Source: an uncultured Chlorobiaceae bacterium (GTDB lineage: Bacteria; Bacteroidota; Chlorobiia; Chlorobiales; Chlorobiaceae). Taken from it: DNA of 64,000 nt. The position numbers and the translations under genes are program-made. Each line of letters starts with the position of its first letter. The stretch's first letter is position 1. Below, piece after piece: positions 15,387 to 24,680 of the stretch. A model generated the notes under the pieces. The model made no database searches. It saw only the letters and a program-made list of their open reading frames with translations, and was not told the DNA's origin. The stretch spans positions 1 to 64,000 of the forward strand of contig CAIRXW010000030.1 of NCBI GenBank assembly GCA_903882665.1, in the 5' to 3' direction.

Positions 15387-16487
15387 TTACTGAGCGTAAA
15401 GCACTTCAAACTGTCCGGTACCACCCTTGCAGACATGCTCGACCCAACGGCCATAAGCACCACCGCTCCAGCGATACTCTTCAAGATTCTGTGAACGGAA
15501 CTGGGGTGCCGCATAGCGGACTTTGTATCCTTTTGGAAGAACAATCTTCAACTGGGCATCGACGGTAAAGTCGTTCAGCTTTCCTACCATGCCGTGGTGA
15601 ACCAGCGGAATGAGGGGATGGTTCAAAATTCTGCGCAGACCGCCGCCGGCATCAACCGATACGCCAGGGAAGTCGCCATCAACCTTTACTTCAATACCCT
15701 GTGAGTCGGAACGGAATCCAGCTTCTACCGATGCCGGTCTGTTCAGCTTGTCTGCAGGGAAGAGTTCTGCCCAGCGTGCAATGGAATCAACGATACCGGA
15801 ACCGCCGTGAGAGAAACGCCATCTCGTCACGCCAACCGGTCCTTTGTCGCCACTCTGGGTACCGATGCTGTTGACCTCGATTTTTGAAATTCTCTGGCCG
15901 CCTTCATTCAGTGCAGTAAAAGCCGGACCAATAAACCAGAACTCGCGAATCCAGTCATTGAACGCACCGTTCGACTGCAATGCCTGCAGTGTACCTTCCC
16001 ATGTGTCGATAACATCGGGATTGTCGAGCGGAACCTTCATGATAATGTCATGGAACTGACGTCCCTGCATGTAGATCGGGTTCGGCACATTTCTTTTGAC
16101 TGCGTCTGAACGGTAGTAGAACAGGTTGACAACGGAGCCTTCAAAGGAGAACGAGTGAGAGAAGTCGCCTACGGTAACCGATCCTTCGCCTACGCAGATT
16201 CTTCTTTCCTTGGTCTCATTGGCAATGTCAGCCTCTACAACCAGCTTGCTTTTTGTGCTGTCTACAATTGACTCAATAACTGCCGAAAACCTTACGAACC
16301 CTTTTGCCGGATCGAGAGGCGCTACATTGATCTTGATGTTACAGTCAGCAGGCAGAAGGGGAAGTGCCGGGGGAACGTTAACCTTTGCCCGACATTTTAC
16401 CTTGCCCCACGAGCTTGAACCGCCCTCAAGTACGATCTCATAATCTGAGTGTGCGGTGGTGGTGTCTTTTGTGCCGAAAAGAGCCAT
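15387..16487 (-). CDS. fmoA: Bacteriochlorophyll a antenna protein (Fenna-Matthews-Olson protein)
   Basis: A 366-aa protein matching the FMO protein along its whole length, starting MALFGTKDTT and ending GGTGQFEVLYAQ. FMO is a trimeric, water-soluble pigment protein that passes excitation energy from the chlorosome baseplate to the type I reaction centre. Each subunit binds seven to eight BChl a. His residues at 111, 146, 290, 297 and 298 (the last two in LVHHGM) match known Mg ligands. A strong AGGAGAA site precedes the ATG. The gene is monocistronic and has its own terminator. It restricts the organism to Chlorobiales or a few relatives such as Chloracidobacterium; the gene neighbourhood fits Chlorobiaceae. 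Confidence 0.98.
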   Translation of the reverse strand: MALFGTKDTTTAHSDYEIVLEGGSSSWGKVKCRAKVNVPPALPLLPADCNIKINVAPLDPAKGFVRFSAVIESIVDSTKSKLVVEADIANETKERRICVGEGSVTVGDFSHSFSFEGSVVNLFYYRSDAVKRNVPNPIYMQGRQFHDIIMKVPLDNPDVIDTWEGTLQALQSNGAFNDWIREFWFIGPAFTALNEGGQRISKIEVNSIGTQSGDKGPVGVTRWRFSHGGSGIVDSIARWAELFPADKLNRPASVEAGFRSDSQGIEVKVDGDFPGVSVDAGGGLRRILNHPLIPLVHHGMVGKLNDFTVDAQLKIVLPKGYKVRYAAPQFRSQNLEEYRWSGGAYGRWVEHVCKGGTGQFEVLYAQ

Positions 16488-16727
16488 AATGAGTTCTCCT
16501 TTTTCTAATGGCGTTGAAATTGGATATTTTCAGGAAATGTCACAGAAACTATTCCTGTTAAGTAACAGATTGGAAGAAATTTAAAGAATAAAAATCAATA
16601 AATAAAGTAAAATATGCTTTGAGTGATTATCTGTTTGCCGGAAATGCCGTTTACTCTCGGCTCTTTTCTTCTGGATGAGAATTTTTTTGATTTTTTTGCG
16701 TCAATTGATAACCATTTTGTTGTTTTG

Positions 16728-18305
16728 ATGAGCCAATTATCCCGGACAATTAATCACCTGAGTCATTCCCGTTACCTGCCATCCCTCTTGAGCGGAGCTC
16801 TTCTTGGCCTCTCGTTTCCCTCTTACCCCTTTATCCGCCTTGAAATAATCGCATGGGTTGCCCTTGTGCCGCTGCTTATCTCCCTTCGGACGGTGGAAAG
16901 GCCGGGGGAGCTCTTTCGCCGGGTCTATCTCGCGATGCTTCTTTTTTGTCTTATCAGCCTCTGGTGGGTAAGTCTTGCAACATTCCCGGGAGGTGTTTTA
17001 ACCATTGTTGCGCAGGCATTTTTTCTCACGGTACCTCTGTTGGTCTTTTTTGCCATCAAAAAAATGGCTGGTTATCGTTTTGCACTCTTTTCTCTTCCTT
17101 TTCTCTGGGTTGCATGGGAGTGGGCCTATATGCAGCAGGATCTTTCGCTCGGATGGCTGACACTTGGAAATTCACAGGCCAATTTGAACCTTATGATTCA
17201 GTATGCTGACATTGTCGGTGTATGGGGAATCAGTTTCTGGCTTGTCTGGTTCAATGTGCTGGTTGCGCTCTCTTTGACAGGCAGCAAAAAGGAGGCCACG
17301 GGCTCTGTCGCCATCATGGCCCTTATGGTTGTTGCTCCACTGCTCTATGCCTTAGCGCTTCTCTATCGTGAAGGAGTGGCTTCTGAAAAGGAGTTGTCGC
17401 TCCGGGTAACGCTTGTTCAGCCAGACATCAACCCTCATGAAAAGTGGATAGATTATAACAGCGTCGATATTATGGCGCGATATTACCGCATGACCGGCAA
17501 GGCCGTTCGTGAAAACCGGCCCGAACTGGTGATATGGCCTGAAACTGCGATTCCTTTTTCCATTCTTGAGAGCGCATACGCTGCTGATTTGCAGTCGTTG
17601 CACGTTGCGCTAAGAGGGTGGAATACCAGCCTGCTGACCGGCTTTATCGATATCTCGGGTGAGCGCAACCAGCATGTCGAGAGCTATAACGCCTCGATGC
17701 TGCTTGGACCGGTTAGTGGCGTGCCCCAGATCTATCGAAAAATGCGTCTTGTTCCCTTTGCCGAACGGGTGCCATACATCGACTATTTTCCCTGGCTTGG
17801 TAATCTGACCTTTTCTCTGTCAGGTATCAGGGGATGGGGGATGGGGCGCGATGCCTCCGTCATGGAACTTTCCTCTCCAAGGCACGGAAAGGTTATTATC
17901 GCCAATATTATCTGCTATGAGTCCATTTTTCCGACTCTTGTTTCGGAATTTGTTCGTAAAGGGGCGAGGCTTCTGACCCTTGTGACCAATGACGGCTGGT
18001 ATGGAACCTCCTATGGCCCTTACCAGCATCTGGCCATTGGCAAGATACGCTGTATCGAAAACCGTCGGGCGATGGCGCGGTGTGCCAATACCGGTCTGAC
18101 GGTTGTTATCGATAAATTTGGGCGAATCATTGCAGAAGTGCCCTGGTGGCAGGAGGAGAGCTTGACGGCAGAGGTGCCGCTCGAAAGCCGACTGACCTTT
18201 TATACCACTCATCCTGATCTTCTGCCGAAAGCGGCATTGGCACTATCGGCACTTTTCTTTATTGTTGCTTTTACAAAGAGACAGATAGGAGGGAGTGCTT
18301 TATAA
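16728..18305 (+). CDS. lnt: Apolipoprotein N-acyltransferase
   Basis: A 525-aa inner-membrane enzyme that adds the third acyl chain to the N-terminal Cys of lipoproteins. The first 215 residues form about six transmembrane helices. The rest is a periplasmic nitrilase-like domain with the catalytic triad Glu272 (IWPETAIPF), Lys338 (IYRKMRLVPF) and Cys396 (NIICYESIFP), plus TNDGWYG. A final helix is near 505-520. The start at 16728 (MSQLSRTINH) fits the family; an open frame reaches a GTG at 16623 but its first 35 residues look unrelated. The 3' end abuts the convergent sigma-54 regulator with no intervening bases. Confidence 0.93.
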   Translation: MSQLSRTINHLSHSRYLPSLLSGALLGLSFPSYPFIRLEIIAWVALVPLLISLRTVERPGELFRRVYLAMLLFCLISLWWVSLATFPGGVLTIVAQAFFLTVPLLVFFAIKKMAGYRFALFSLPFLWVAWEWAYMQQDLSLGWLTLGNSQANLNLMIQYADIVGVWGISFWLVWFNVLVALSLTGSKKEATGSVAIMALMVVAPLLYALALLYREGVASEKELSLRVTLVQPDINPHEKWIDYNSVDIMARYYRMTGKAVRENRPELVIWPETAIPFSILESAYAADLQSLHVALRGWNTSLLTGFIDISGERNQHVESYNASMLLGPVSGVPQIYRKMRLVPFAERVPYIDYFPWLGNLTFSLSGIRGWGMGRDASVMELSSPRHGKVIIANIICYESIFPTLVSEFVRKGARLLTLVTNDGWYGTSYGPYQHLAIGKIRCIENRRAMARCANTGLTVVIDKFGRIIAEVPWWQEESLTAEVPLESRLTFYTTHPDLLPKAALALSALFFIVAFTKRQIGGSAL

Positions 18306-19493
18306 TCAAGGATTTTTCTCTATTGAATCGTGCGGCTCATGCAGTCCGTAAGCCTTGATTTTGCGGTAGAGGGTTCGTTCAGTAATACCCAGAGCGAGGG
18401 CGGTTTTCCGTTTGTTTCCCTGGCACGCATCAAGTGCTTCGGCAATGGACTTCCTTTCTATCTGGTCGAGTGAATGGAGTGTTTCTTTGGCGGGAGCGGG
18501 ATCTCCATTTTCCTCGAAAGAGGGCCTCAACGCGGTCGTGAAGGGCGAAACTGATGCTGATGTGTCGGGAAGCAGCAGCGGGGTGATTGGTCTGGTTTGA
18601 ACGAGGTGCTGCAGGAGTTGACGGATATCGCTCACCTCCTGACGAAGCTGGATAATTGAGCTGTAGATGATCTGGAGCTCATTTTTTTCAGATCTGGCAG
18701 GATCATGAACCAGGCTTTTGTACCGGTTACGCTGCACAAGATGCCGTTCAAGGATTTCCGGGGTGATATATTTTTCTTTTTCAAGCACAAGCAGCGATTC
18801 TATAAGATTTCTGAGCTCGCGGATGTTGCCCGGCCAGGGATAGCGCATCAGCATCTCTACCGCATCGGGGCTGAACCCGGCAAAAAGGATTTTGTGTTTC
18901 TGCTCAAACTCATGAACAAACGTTTCGGCCAGAAGAAGAATGTCTCTTCCTCTCTCCCTCAGCGGAGGGATCTGGATTTCAACACTGCGCAAACGGTAGA
19001 AAAGGTCTTCCCGAAAGTTTTTTTCTGCAACAGCCTGATACATGTTTTTGTTTGTAGCAGCAATGATACGTGCATCAGAGTAAATACTTTCCGATGACCC
19101 GACTCGTTGAAACTCACCGGTCTCAATAACGCGGAGAAATTTTACCTGGGTTTCAAGAGGCATCTCACCGATTTCATCAAGAAAAATGGTGCCGCGGTCG
19201 GCGCTTTCAAAGTATCCTTTTCTGCTTTGCACCGCTCCGGTAAAGGCCCCTTTTTCATGGCCGAAGAGCTCCGATTCGAGAATACCTGAGGGAATTGCGC
19301 CACAATTGACGGGAATAAAGCTTCTATCTGCCCGCAGACTGTTGGCATGAATAAAACGCGCCAGCACATCCTTGCCCGATCCAGTCTCTCCAATGATCAA
19401 TACCGTAATATCGGTCCCCGCAACCTGGAGAGCAAGTTGTTTGAGCTGGGAGATCAGTACAGATTGTCCAATGATGGTGCTTTCTCGTTTCAT
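18306..19493 (-). CDS. Sigma-54-dependent transcriptional activator without receiver domain
   Basis: A 395-aa enhancer-binding protein. It begins almost directly with the AAA+ domain: GETGSGKD (Walker A), ESELFGHEKGAFTGA (the GAFTGA loop that contacts sigma-54), FLDEIGEM (Walker B) and LFYRL. A linker of about 90 residues leads to a Fis-type helix-turn-helix (NKRKTALALGITERTLYRKI). No response-regulator, GAF or PAS domain precedes it, so control must come from a partner or from expression level. The ATG at 19493 is used here. A TTG at 19517, overlapping the stop of the preceding SPOR gene, is an alternative and would imply translational coupling. Confidence 0.9.
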   Translation of the reverse strand: MKRESTIIGQSVLISQLKQLALQVAGTDITVLIIGETGSGKDVLARFIHANSLRADRSFIPVNCGAIPSGILESELFGHEKGAFTGAVQSRKGYFESADRGTIFLDEIGEMPLETQVKFLRVIETGEFQRVGSSESIYSDARIIAATNKNMYQAVAEKNFREDLFYRLRSVEIQIPPLRERGRDILLLAETFVHEFEQKHKILFAGFSPDAVEMLMRYPWPGNIRELRNLIESLLVLEKEKYITPEILERHLVQRNRYKSLVHDPARSEKNELQIIYSSIIQLRQEVSDIRQLLQHLVQTRPITPLLLPDTSASVSPFTTALRPSFEENGDPAPAKETLHSLDQIERKSIAEALDACQGNKRKTALALGITERTLYRKIKAYGLHEPHDSIEKNP

Positions 19494-19513
19494 CAAATTT
19501 TTTTCTTTTTGGT

Positions 19514-20350
19514 TCAATGCTGCGTCTCTGTTATTGGAATAATAATTGCAATAAATGGCAGCTCTTTCACCAAAGCAGCAGCATCTTCTTTTGATGCGTA
19601 ATCTTTTTTCAAAAGCACTTTATAGAACTCGCCCTCCTGAATGGCTTTTGCCGGTTTGTAAAGGGAGACCTTTTGGGCGAGTGCCTCCGCATTCTCTTTG
19701 CTTCCAAAACTTCCAAATTGCAGCGTAAAGCCAATTGTTTTTGCAACGGTTGTTTCTTGTTTTGATCTCTCATGTACATGGGCCTTAAGAGAGATGTTCT
19801 TCAGCATTGATCTCTTTTGCAAAGGTATCACAGAAGCTATGGTTTCCCGTTTTGGTTTCTCCGATAACGGTAGCGGAGGAGGAAGCGTCTCCCGTTTTGG
19901 TTTCTCCGCAACGAGTGCACGTTCCTGCTTCGCGCTCTCTTCTTTCTCTGCGAGGTTCGGCTTCGCTGGTGTCAGAGGCTGCGAAAGTTTTGGAAGCGGG
20001 GCGGTGCCATTGAGCGCCTGGCTGTAGGCGGCTATTCGCGCAGTGCTGATCTTATTGAGCACCGGATCAGGATAATCTTTCAACTGCTTACGGAAGAGTT
20101 CTATCGCCTCCGGCCCACTTTCACAAAGAAGGGCATCAACAACCGTTTTTTCAGAAGGGCGGGTGATGTTTTGCCGAATATTTTCCAGCAAATAAACCTT
20201 ATCTTCAGCAACGTAAAGCTCTATCTCCCTCGTATAGGATTGTTCTGTTGCAGGATAGAGGATGTGTGGCGAGAAGAACGTCACAAAAAGTGCAATGCAG
20301 AACGTTGCAACGCTTTTGTGAAGGTGGAACAACCTCTTTTCAGAAAGCAT
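19514..20350 (-). CDS. SPOR-domain protein with signal peptide
   Basis: A 278-aa exported protein. A signal peptide or anchor covers about residues 11-35 (SVATFCIALFVTFF). A charged helical region and a Pro-rich linker with the twice-repeated unit EKPKRET (near 150 and 164) follow. A SPOR domain occupies about 205-272 (FTLQFGSFGSKENAEALAQ, then FYKVLLKKDYASKEDA). SPOR domains bind denuded glycan strands at the division septum. The protein may therefore act in cell division or envelope maintenance. It lies upstream of, and probably in one transcript with, the sigma-54 activator. Confidence 0.75.
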   Translation of the reverse strand: MLSEKRLFHLHKSVATFCIALFVTFFSPHILYPATEQSYTREIELYVAEDKVYLLENIRQNITRPSEKTVVDALLCESGPEAIELFRKQLKDYPDPVLNKISTARIAAYSQALNGTAPLPKLSQPLTPAKPNLAEKEESAKQERALVAEKPKRETLPPPLPLSEKPKRETIASVIPLQKRSMLKNISLKAHVHERSKQETTVAKTIGFTLQFGSFGSKENAEALAQKVSLYKPAKAIQEGEFYKVLLKKDYASKEDAAALVKELPFIAIIIPITETQH

Positions 20351-20444
20351 GAATTTTGCAGTTTATTCTTGTTCAGTGTTTCCTGCGGGATATTGACTTC
20401 TCTGAATATGCCAAATTTTTTCATATAAAAATCAATTGCATTCC

Positions 20445-21308
20445 ATGTATACCCTCACACTGAAAGCTTTTGCAAAAATCAATCTTGGCCTTCTCATAAC
20501 CGGCAAGCGCCAGGACGGCTATCACACGCTTGAGACCATCTTTGCGCCAATCAACTGGTATGATACCATCGAATTCAGCGAATCCGAAGCGATTTCAATG
20601 AGCTGCTCTACTATCGATCTTCCGGTGGACGACAACAACCTTTGTATCAAGGCGGCCAGATCCTTGCAGCAGTTTGCCGGAACCAGGAAGGGTGTGGCCA
20701 TGAAACTTGACAAACAGGTGCCTTTTGGCGCAGGGCTTGGCGGTGGAAGCAGCGATGCAGCAACGGTGCTCAGGGTACTCAATCAGCTCTGGCAGGTAAA
20801 CATCTCACCGGGCGAACTGCATGCTCTCGCCGTGAAACTTGGTGCCGACGTGCCCTATTTTCTCGCTATGAAAGGGCTCGCCTTCGCGCGAGGCATTGGT
20901 GATGATCTCGATGATCTCGGCATCACCCTCCCATATTATGTCGTAACAGTTTTTCCTGAAGAGCATATTGCGACGGTATGGGCATACAAGAATTTCTATC
21001 CGCGCTTTGATCGTGAGCTTCCGGATTTAAAAAAACTTGTTTCAGATCTTTGTCTTTCAGGAAAGAAGGAGTGTTTGGCACTCTTTGAAAATGATTTTGA
21101 GCCTGCGGTGTTCGATCATTTCCCTGCTGTTCGCCAGGTTAAATCCATACTGCTTGAAGCTGGCAGTATCTTTGCGTCACTTTCCGGCAGCGGCTCAGCC
21201 GTTTTCGGGCTTTTCGAGAGAGAGGATGAGGCATTGGCAGCCATGAAGGATCTGCCTGAAACCTATTGCAAAAATCTGACTCGCCCGGGTTTCTCAATGG
21301 AGCAATAA
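20445..21308 (+). CDS. ispE: 4-diphosphocytidyl-2-C-methyl-D-erythritol kinase
   Basis: A 287-aa GHMP-family kinase of the non-mevalonate isoprenoid pathway. It phosphorylates the 2-hydroxyl of CDP-methylerythritol. N-terminal LKAFAKINLGLLITGKRQDGYH carries the catalytic Lys, and PFGAGLGGGSSDAA is the ATP-binding GHMP loop. The catalytic Asp lies in LGADVPYFL, and LSGSGSAVFG is the third GHMP motif. Start at the ATG at 20445; an in-frame TTG lies three codons upstream. In this phototroph it feeds carotenoids, quinones and the farnesyl and phytyl tails of chlorophylls. Confidence 0.95.
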   Translation: MYTLTLKAFAKINLGLLITGKRQDGYHTLETIFAPINWYDTIEFSESEAISMSCSTIDLPVDDNNLCIKAARSLQQFAGTRKGVAMKLDKQVPFGAGLGGGSSDAATVLRVLNQLWQVNISPGELHALAVKLGADVPYFLAMKGLAFARGIGDDLDDLGITLPYYVVTVFPEEHIATVWAYKNFYPRFDRELPDLKKLVSDLCLSGKKECLALFENDFEPAVFDHFPAVRQVKSILLEAGSIFASLSGSGSAVFGLFEREDEALAAMKDLPETYCKNLTRPGFSMEQ

Positions 21309-21418
21309 CCAAAGATACCTCAAGCAGTTGCCAATAAGTATCAATCTTATCGCGCATTTCACTGCTTGAGGTTATCTGGAATTATCTTGAGGAAAATAAA
21401 GTAACAGGTATTCCTGAT

Positions 21419-21724
21419 TTATTCCGGAACCCGATACAATTCGATATTTTCACCATCTCTCTCAATTGCCTTAACCCATTGCGGTTTTGGACCTCTGCCT
21501 ACCCAGTATTCAGTCTCACTCTTCCTGTACTTGATGGGAGATGGGTTCCTCGGTGCAGATTTAACGGCCTTTCCCTTTCTCTCAAGCTCTTCGAGGGAGA
21601 TATTATAGGTGGTCATCTTTACTTTGATATCATCAATGACCGCTCTGCGCTCTACGTTGATGATCTCCTGAGCCTGCTTCTGAAGCTCAGCTATCTGGGT
21701 CTGAATTTCTGTAAGTGTTGACAT
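21419..21724 (-). CDS. H-NS/HvrA-family nucleoid protein
   Basis: A 101-aa protein with an N-terminal coiled-coil oligomerisation region (MSTLTEIQTQIAELQKQAQ, up to about residue 60) and a C-terminal DNA-binding domain (KYRKSETEYWVGRGPKPQWV). The W-x-G-R-G-x-x-P-x-W loop is the AT-hook-like motif of H-NS histones, which bind AT-rich DNA and silence acquired genes. Length is below E. coli H-NS (137 aa) but usual for the HvrA type. It is monocistronic, with an AT-rich upstream region. Confidence 0.85.
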   Translation of the reverse strand: MSTLTEIQTQIAELQKQAQEIINVERRAVIDDIKVKMTTYNISLEELERKGKAVKSAPRNPSPIKYRKSETEYWVGRGPKPQWVKAIERDGENIELYRVPE

Positions 21725-21938
21725 GATTCTCTTCTGATAATGAATTTGATATTACATAATGACACCCGGGTAATTTAAAATAAATTTTTGTTTCTTCCTA
21801 TTTCAAAATATTATTAACGGGTTTATATCGTTTATTGTCGTGATCGGAATTAAAGTACAAACCATGCAGGAGCAAAATATCGGTAACCGCTTTATGTTTT
21901 TGAGTTGCCGGGATTCGAAATTGAATGTTTTGTCGATC

Positions 21939-22205
21939 TCAATACTTGATCAGTAATACTTCATCAGCAATGCGCAGCTTTTTATGCGGGAGTCGAATCT
22001 GGCGGATCGATAATGGCCTTTACCGATTTAAAATATCCTTCGGCATATTTACAAGAGCGTGCCTCCCTTCGTAATTTTTGATCAAAATCCCGGAAATATC
22101 CAGTGAGTTGCCATACCAGGTATTCAGTTTTGTGATACCTTTTTTCTCAAAACGGAATGTCGTCTTCTGATAGTCTGTATCTGTTTTTATTGGTGTGATC
22201 TGCAT
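21939..22205 (-). pseudogene. HigA-like antitoxin remnant
   Basis: A 61-aa frame starts at 22205 behind a good AAGGAGA site: MQITPIKTDTDYQK, later LDISGILIKNYEGRHALVNMPKDI. Spacing and key residues follow the HigA (COG5499) antitoxin N-terminus, in which a K-P-I-K-T-x-x-D-Y start is followed by L-D-x-L-x-x-L-I-x-x-Y-E-x-x-H and P-D-P-I. After the stop at 22020 another frame gives LRIADEVLLIKY with a stop at 21939, which matches the HigA tail. The helix-turn-helix in between is lost, so this is a decayed gene. No higB is adjacent. The N-terminal peptide may still be made. Confidence 0.55.
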
Positions 22206-22251
22206 TGTAATTTCTCCTTAATTGTTGCCGCCATCTCTGTTATCGTATACT

Positions 22252-23112
22252 TTATCCTTGCCGTCCCTGCCCGATGATTTCTCTGAGTTCGGCACTGATA
22301 AGACGGAGATCTTCGTCGAGAAAATGAGAAGAGTGCAGACGGGCGCGTTTCACCTCCGTAACATCGACCAAAGCATCCATCACAGAATGTTTAAAGAGGG
22401 GAGCAGCGCAGAGCACAGCGCCATCCGGCCCGTTTACGGAGGAGTTGCCCCAGTAGGTGAAGCTGTCTTCATTGCCTACACGGTTGACGCAGGCGACATA
22501 GCTGCTGAAGAGAAAAGAGTAGGTCGAGGCAATGGTCTGCCACTGGGTTACAATCGCCGGATTGCCGCTTCCGGGCGACATGCGCAGAGGGCTCGACATC
22601 AGCACAAAGAGGAGTTTTGCTCCCTGATGGGCCAGCAGGTAGGGCACCGATACATGCCAGAAATCCTCGCAAATGGCCACGCCGATTCGGCCAAGCCGTT
22701 TTGATGTGACCGCCTTGATCTGCTGCCCGGCAGAAAAATAGCGCAGCTCCTCAAACATGCCGTAGGTGGGCAGGTAAATTTTGCGATGGACACTGCGGCC
22801 AACTCCATCCTCAAACATAAACGCTGAGTTATAGACGCCATAATCATTGCTCAGCTCAATGCTGCCGCAGATAATGGTGATCTTACTGCTCAGCTCGCGC
22901 AAGGGGGCGAATCGGGCATCCTCAATGTGCATGGCAATATCCTGTGCCGCATCCTGAACATTGTACCCCGTGAGTGAAAGCTCGGGGAAGGCGATGGCAT
23001 CAACCCCATCCCGTATGGCCTCTTCCGTCAGGGCGCAGTGTTGTGCAAGATTTTCATCAAAATTGGCTAGCGTACAATCAATCTGGGCTATGCGCAGTTT
23101 CGCGTTCAGCAT
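22252..23112 (-). CDS. Carbon-nitrogen hydrolase (nitrilase superfamily), NadE-glutaminase-like
   Basis: A 286-aa amidohydrolase with the complete nitrilase triad: Glu44 (FPELSLTGY), Lys111 (HRKIYLPTYG) and Cys148 (VAICEDFWH). The wording around Glu and Lys is close to the glutaminase domain of glutamine-dependent NAD synthetase, but no synthetase domain follows, so it is a free-standing hydrolase. The start at 23112 (MLNAKLRIAQIDC) fits the family. The frame extends 23 codons upstream into the permease gene. The gene is 14 bases downstream of the purine permease gene and likely cotranscribed, which suggests a nitrogen-compound substrate. Confidence 0.8.
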   Translation of the reverse strand: MLNAKLRIAQIDCTLANFDENLAQHCALTEEAIRDGVDAIAFPELSLTGYNVQDAAQDIAMHIEDARFAPLRELSSKITIICGSIELSNDYGVYNSAFMFEDGVGRSVHRKIYLPTYGMFEELRYFSAGQQIKAVTSKRLGRIGVAICEDFWHVSVPYLLAHQGAKLLFVLMSSPLRMSPGSGNPAIVTQWQTIASTYSFLFSSYVACVNRVGNEDSFTYWGNSSVNGPDGAVLCAAPLFKHSVMDALVDVTEVKRARLHSSHFLDEDLRLISAELREIIGQGRQG

Positions 23113-23126
23113 TCGTTGTTCAGGGT

Positions 23127-24434
23127 TTAATGATAGGGATAAAAAAGATAGAAGGTAAACGAGAGTCCGGCAAGAATCCACATCCCGCCTCGCACTTCGC
23201 GTACCCTTCCGGTAAAGAGTTTCAGGAGAACATAGGCAATAAATCCGGCAGTTATACCGACGCCGATATTGAAGGTGAAGATCATAAGGGCAATGGTCAA
23301 AAAGGCCGGGAGAAGCTCACTGTAGTCGCTGAAATCCATCTTCGTCACCGATTGCAGCATGAACATGCCGACCACCACCAGCGCTGGCCCGTAGGCGTAA
23401 GGCGGCACAATGGTGAGCACGGGTGAAAAGAAGAGGGCCAGAGCGAAGAGGGCGGCCACAACAAGCGCGGTAAATCCGGTTTTTCCACCCTGTTCAATAC
23501 CGGCGGCAGATTCAATATAGACCCCTGCCGTCGTGGTTCCGAAGAGCGAAGCGGCGATGGTTGAGAGCGCATCGACCAGCATCGGCCTTTCAATCTCCGG
23601 CAGGTTATCCTTTTCATCCAGCAGGTTGGCTCTTGACGACAAGCCGAAAAGGGTACCCATGGTATCAACAAAATCCATCACCAGCACACTGATGATAACG
23701 CTGGCAAACCCCCAGGTCAGCGCTCCCTGCAGGTCGATTTTCATAAAGATCGGTTCGATGGAGGGCGGCATACTGAACGCCGTTGCAGGCAGGGGAACAA
23801 GGCCCGTTAAAAGAAAAGCTGCCGTCGTCACTGCCATTCCGGCAAGAATGGCACCGGTCACCCGCTGGATGAGAAGTACAGCGGTGAGGAGCAGCCCGCC
23901 AAGGCTCAACAGTACCGGGAGCTGTGCAATATTGCCGAGCTGTACCGGTGCACCGGGCACTCCGAGCGTCACAACACCCATCTCACTGAGGCCGAGAAAG
24001 GCGAGAAAAAGACCGATTCCTCCCGAAAAGCTGTGTTTGAGCGAAGAGGGAATTGCCTCAGCCAACCATTGGCGCAGCCCCCCGATGGTGATCAGGGTGA
24101 AGAGCACACCGCCGATAAAGATTGCCGCCATCGCCGTCTGCCACGAGTAACCGAGCGTCTGCACCACCGTATAGGCAATAAAGGCATTTTCGCCCATGTA
24201 GGGAGCTACGGCAAAAGGGCGTTTGGCGTAAATCCCCATCAGCAGCGTGCCAAAGATGGAGGTGAGGATGGTCGCCGTCATCGAGGCACCTTTCGGAATA
24301 CCCGCCGCCGCAAGGATGGCCGGATTGACAATAATGATATAGGAGAGTGTAAAGAAGGTGGTGATGCCGGCAATGGTTTCCTGTCGGTAACTGGTACCGT
24401 GCCGGTCGAACTCGAAGAATGAGCGTAGTGTCAT
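23127..24434 (-). CDS. NCS2-family purine (guanine/hypoxanthine) permease, AzgA type
   Basis: A 435-aa inner-membrane transporter of the nucleobase-cation symporter-2 family, AzgA-like branch. The start MTLRSFFEFDRHGTSYRQE followed by AGITTFFTLSYIIIVNPAIL is diagnostic. Later GENAFIAYTVV and the VDTMGTLFGLSSRANLLDE segment carry substrate-site residues, and GTTTAGVYIESAAGIEQGGKTG is close to the family signature. About 12-14 helices are predicted. Start at the ATG at 24434 rather than the upstream frame extension at 24488. It is followed by the nitrilase-family gene. Confidence 0.88.
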   Translation of the reverse strand: MTLRSFFEFDRHGTSYRQETIAGITTFFTLSYIIIVNPAILAAAGIPKGASMTATILTSIFGTLLMGIYAKRPFAVAPYMGENAFIAYTVVQTLGYSWQTAMAAIFIGGVLFTLITIGGLRQWLAEAIPSSLKHSFSGGIGLFLAFLGLSEMGVVTLGVPGAPVQLGNIAQLPVLLSLGGLLLTAVLLIQRVTGAILAGMAVTTAAFLLTGLVPLPATAFSMPPSIEPIFMKIDLQGALTWGFASVIISVLVMDFVDTMGTLFGLSSRANLLDEKDNLPEIERPMLVDALSTIAASLFGTTTAGVYIESAAGIEQGGKTGFTALVVAALFALALFFSPVLTIVPPYAYGPALVVVGMFMLQSVTKMDFSDYSELLPAFLTIALMIFTFNIGVGITAGFIAYVLLKLFTGRVREVRGGMWILAGLSFTFYLFYPYH

Positions 24435-24680
24435 GGTCGGAAGATGGTCAGGTAACGGAAAGCAGGGTTTTGTACCGGCAAGATACACATAAAGCGTGAA
24501 AACGGCGAAGCGTAAACGGTTAAAAAGGCTTGGGGGGCGTTGATGAAAAACTTGTTTGGCAACAGCGATTGGTTACGTTTTTCTTTGCTGTAATTTTATT
24601 ACTACTTTTCCTCATGTTTATCCATTTTTGAGTGGGGGTAAATCGCCGGGATTATCGTGATCTATTCATAAGGAGTATTC

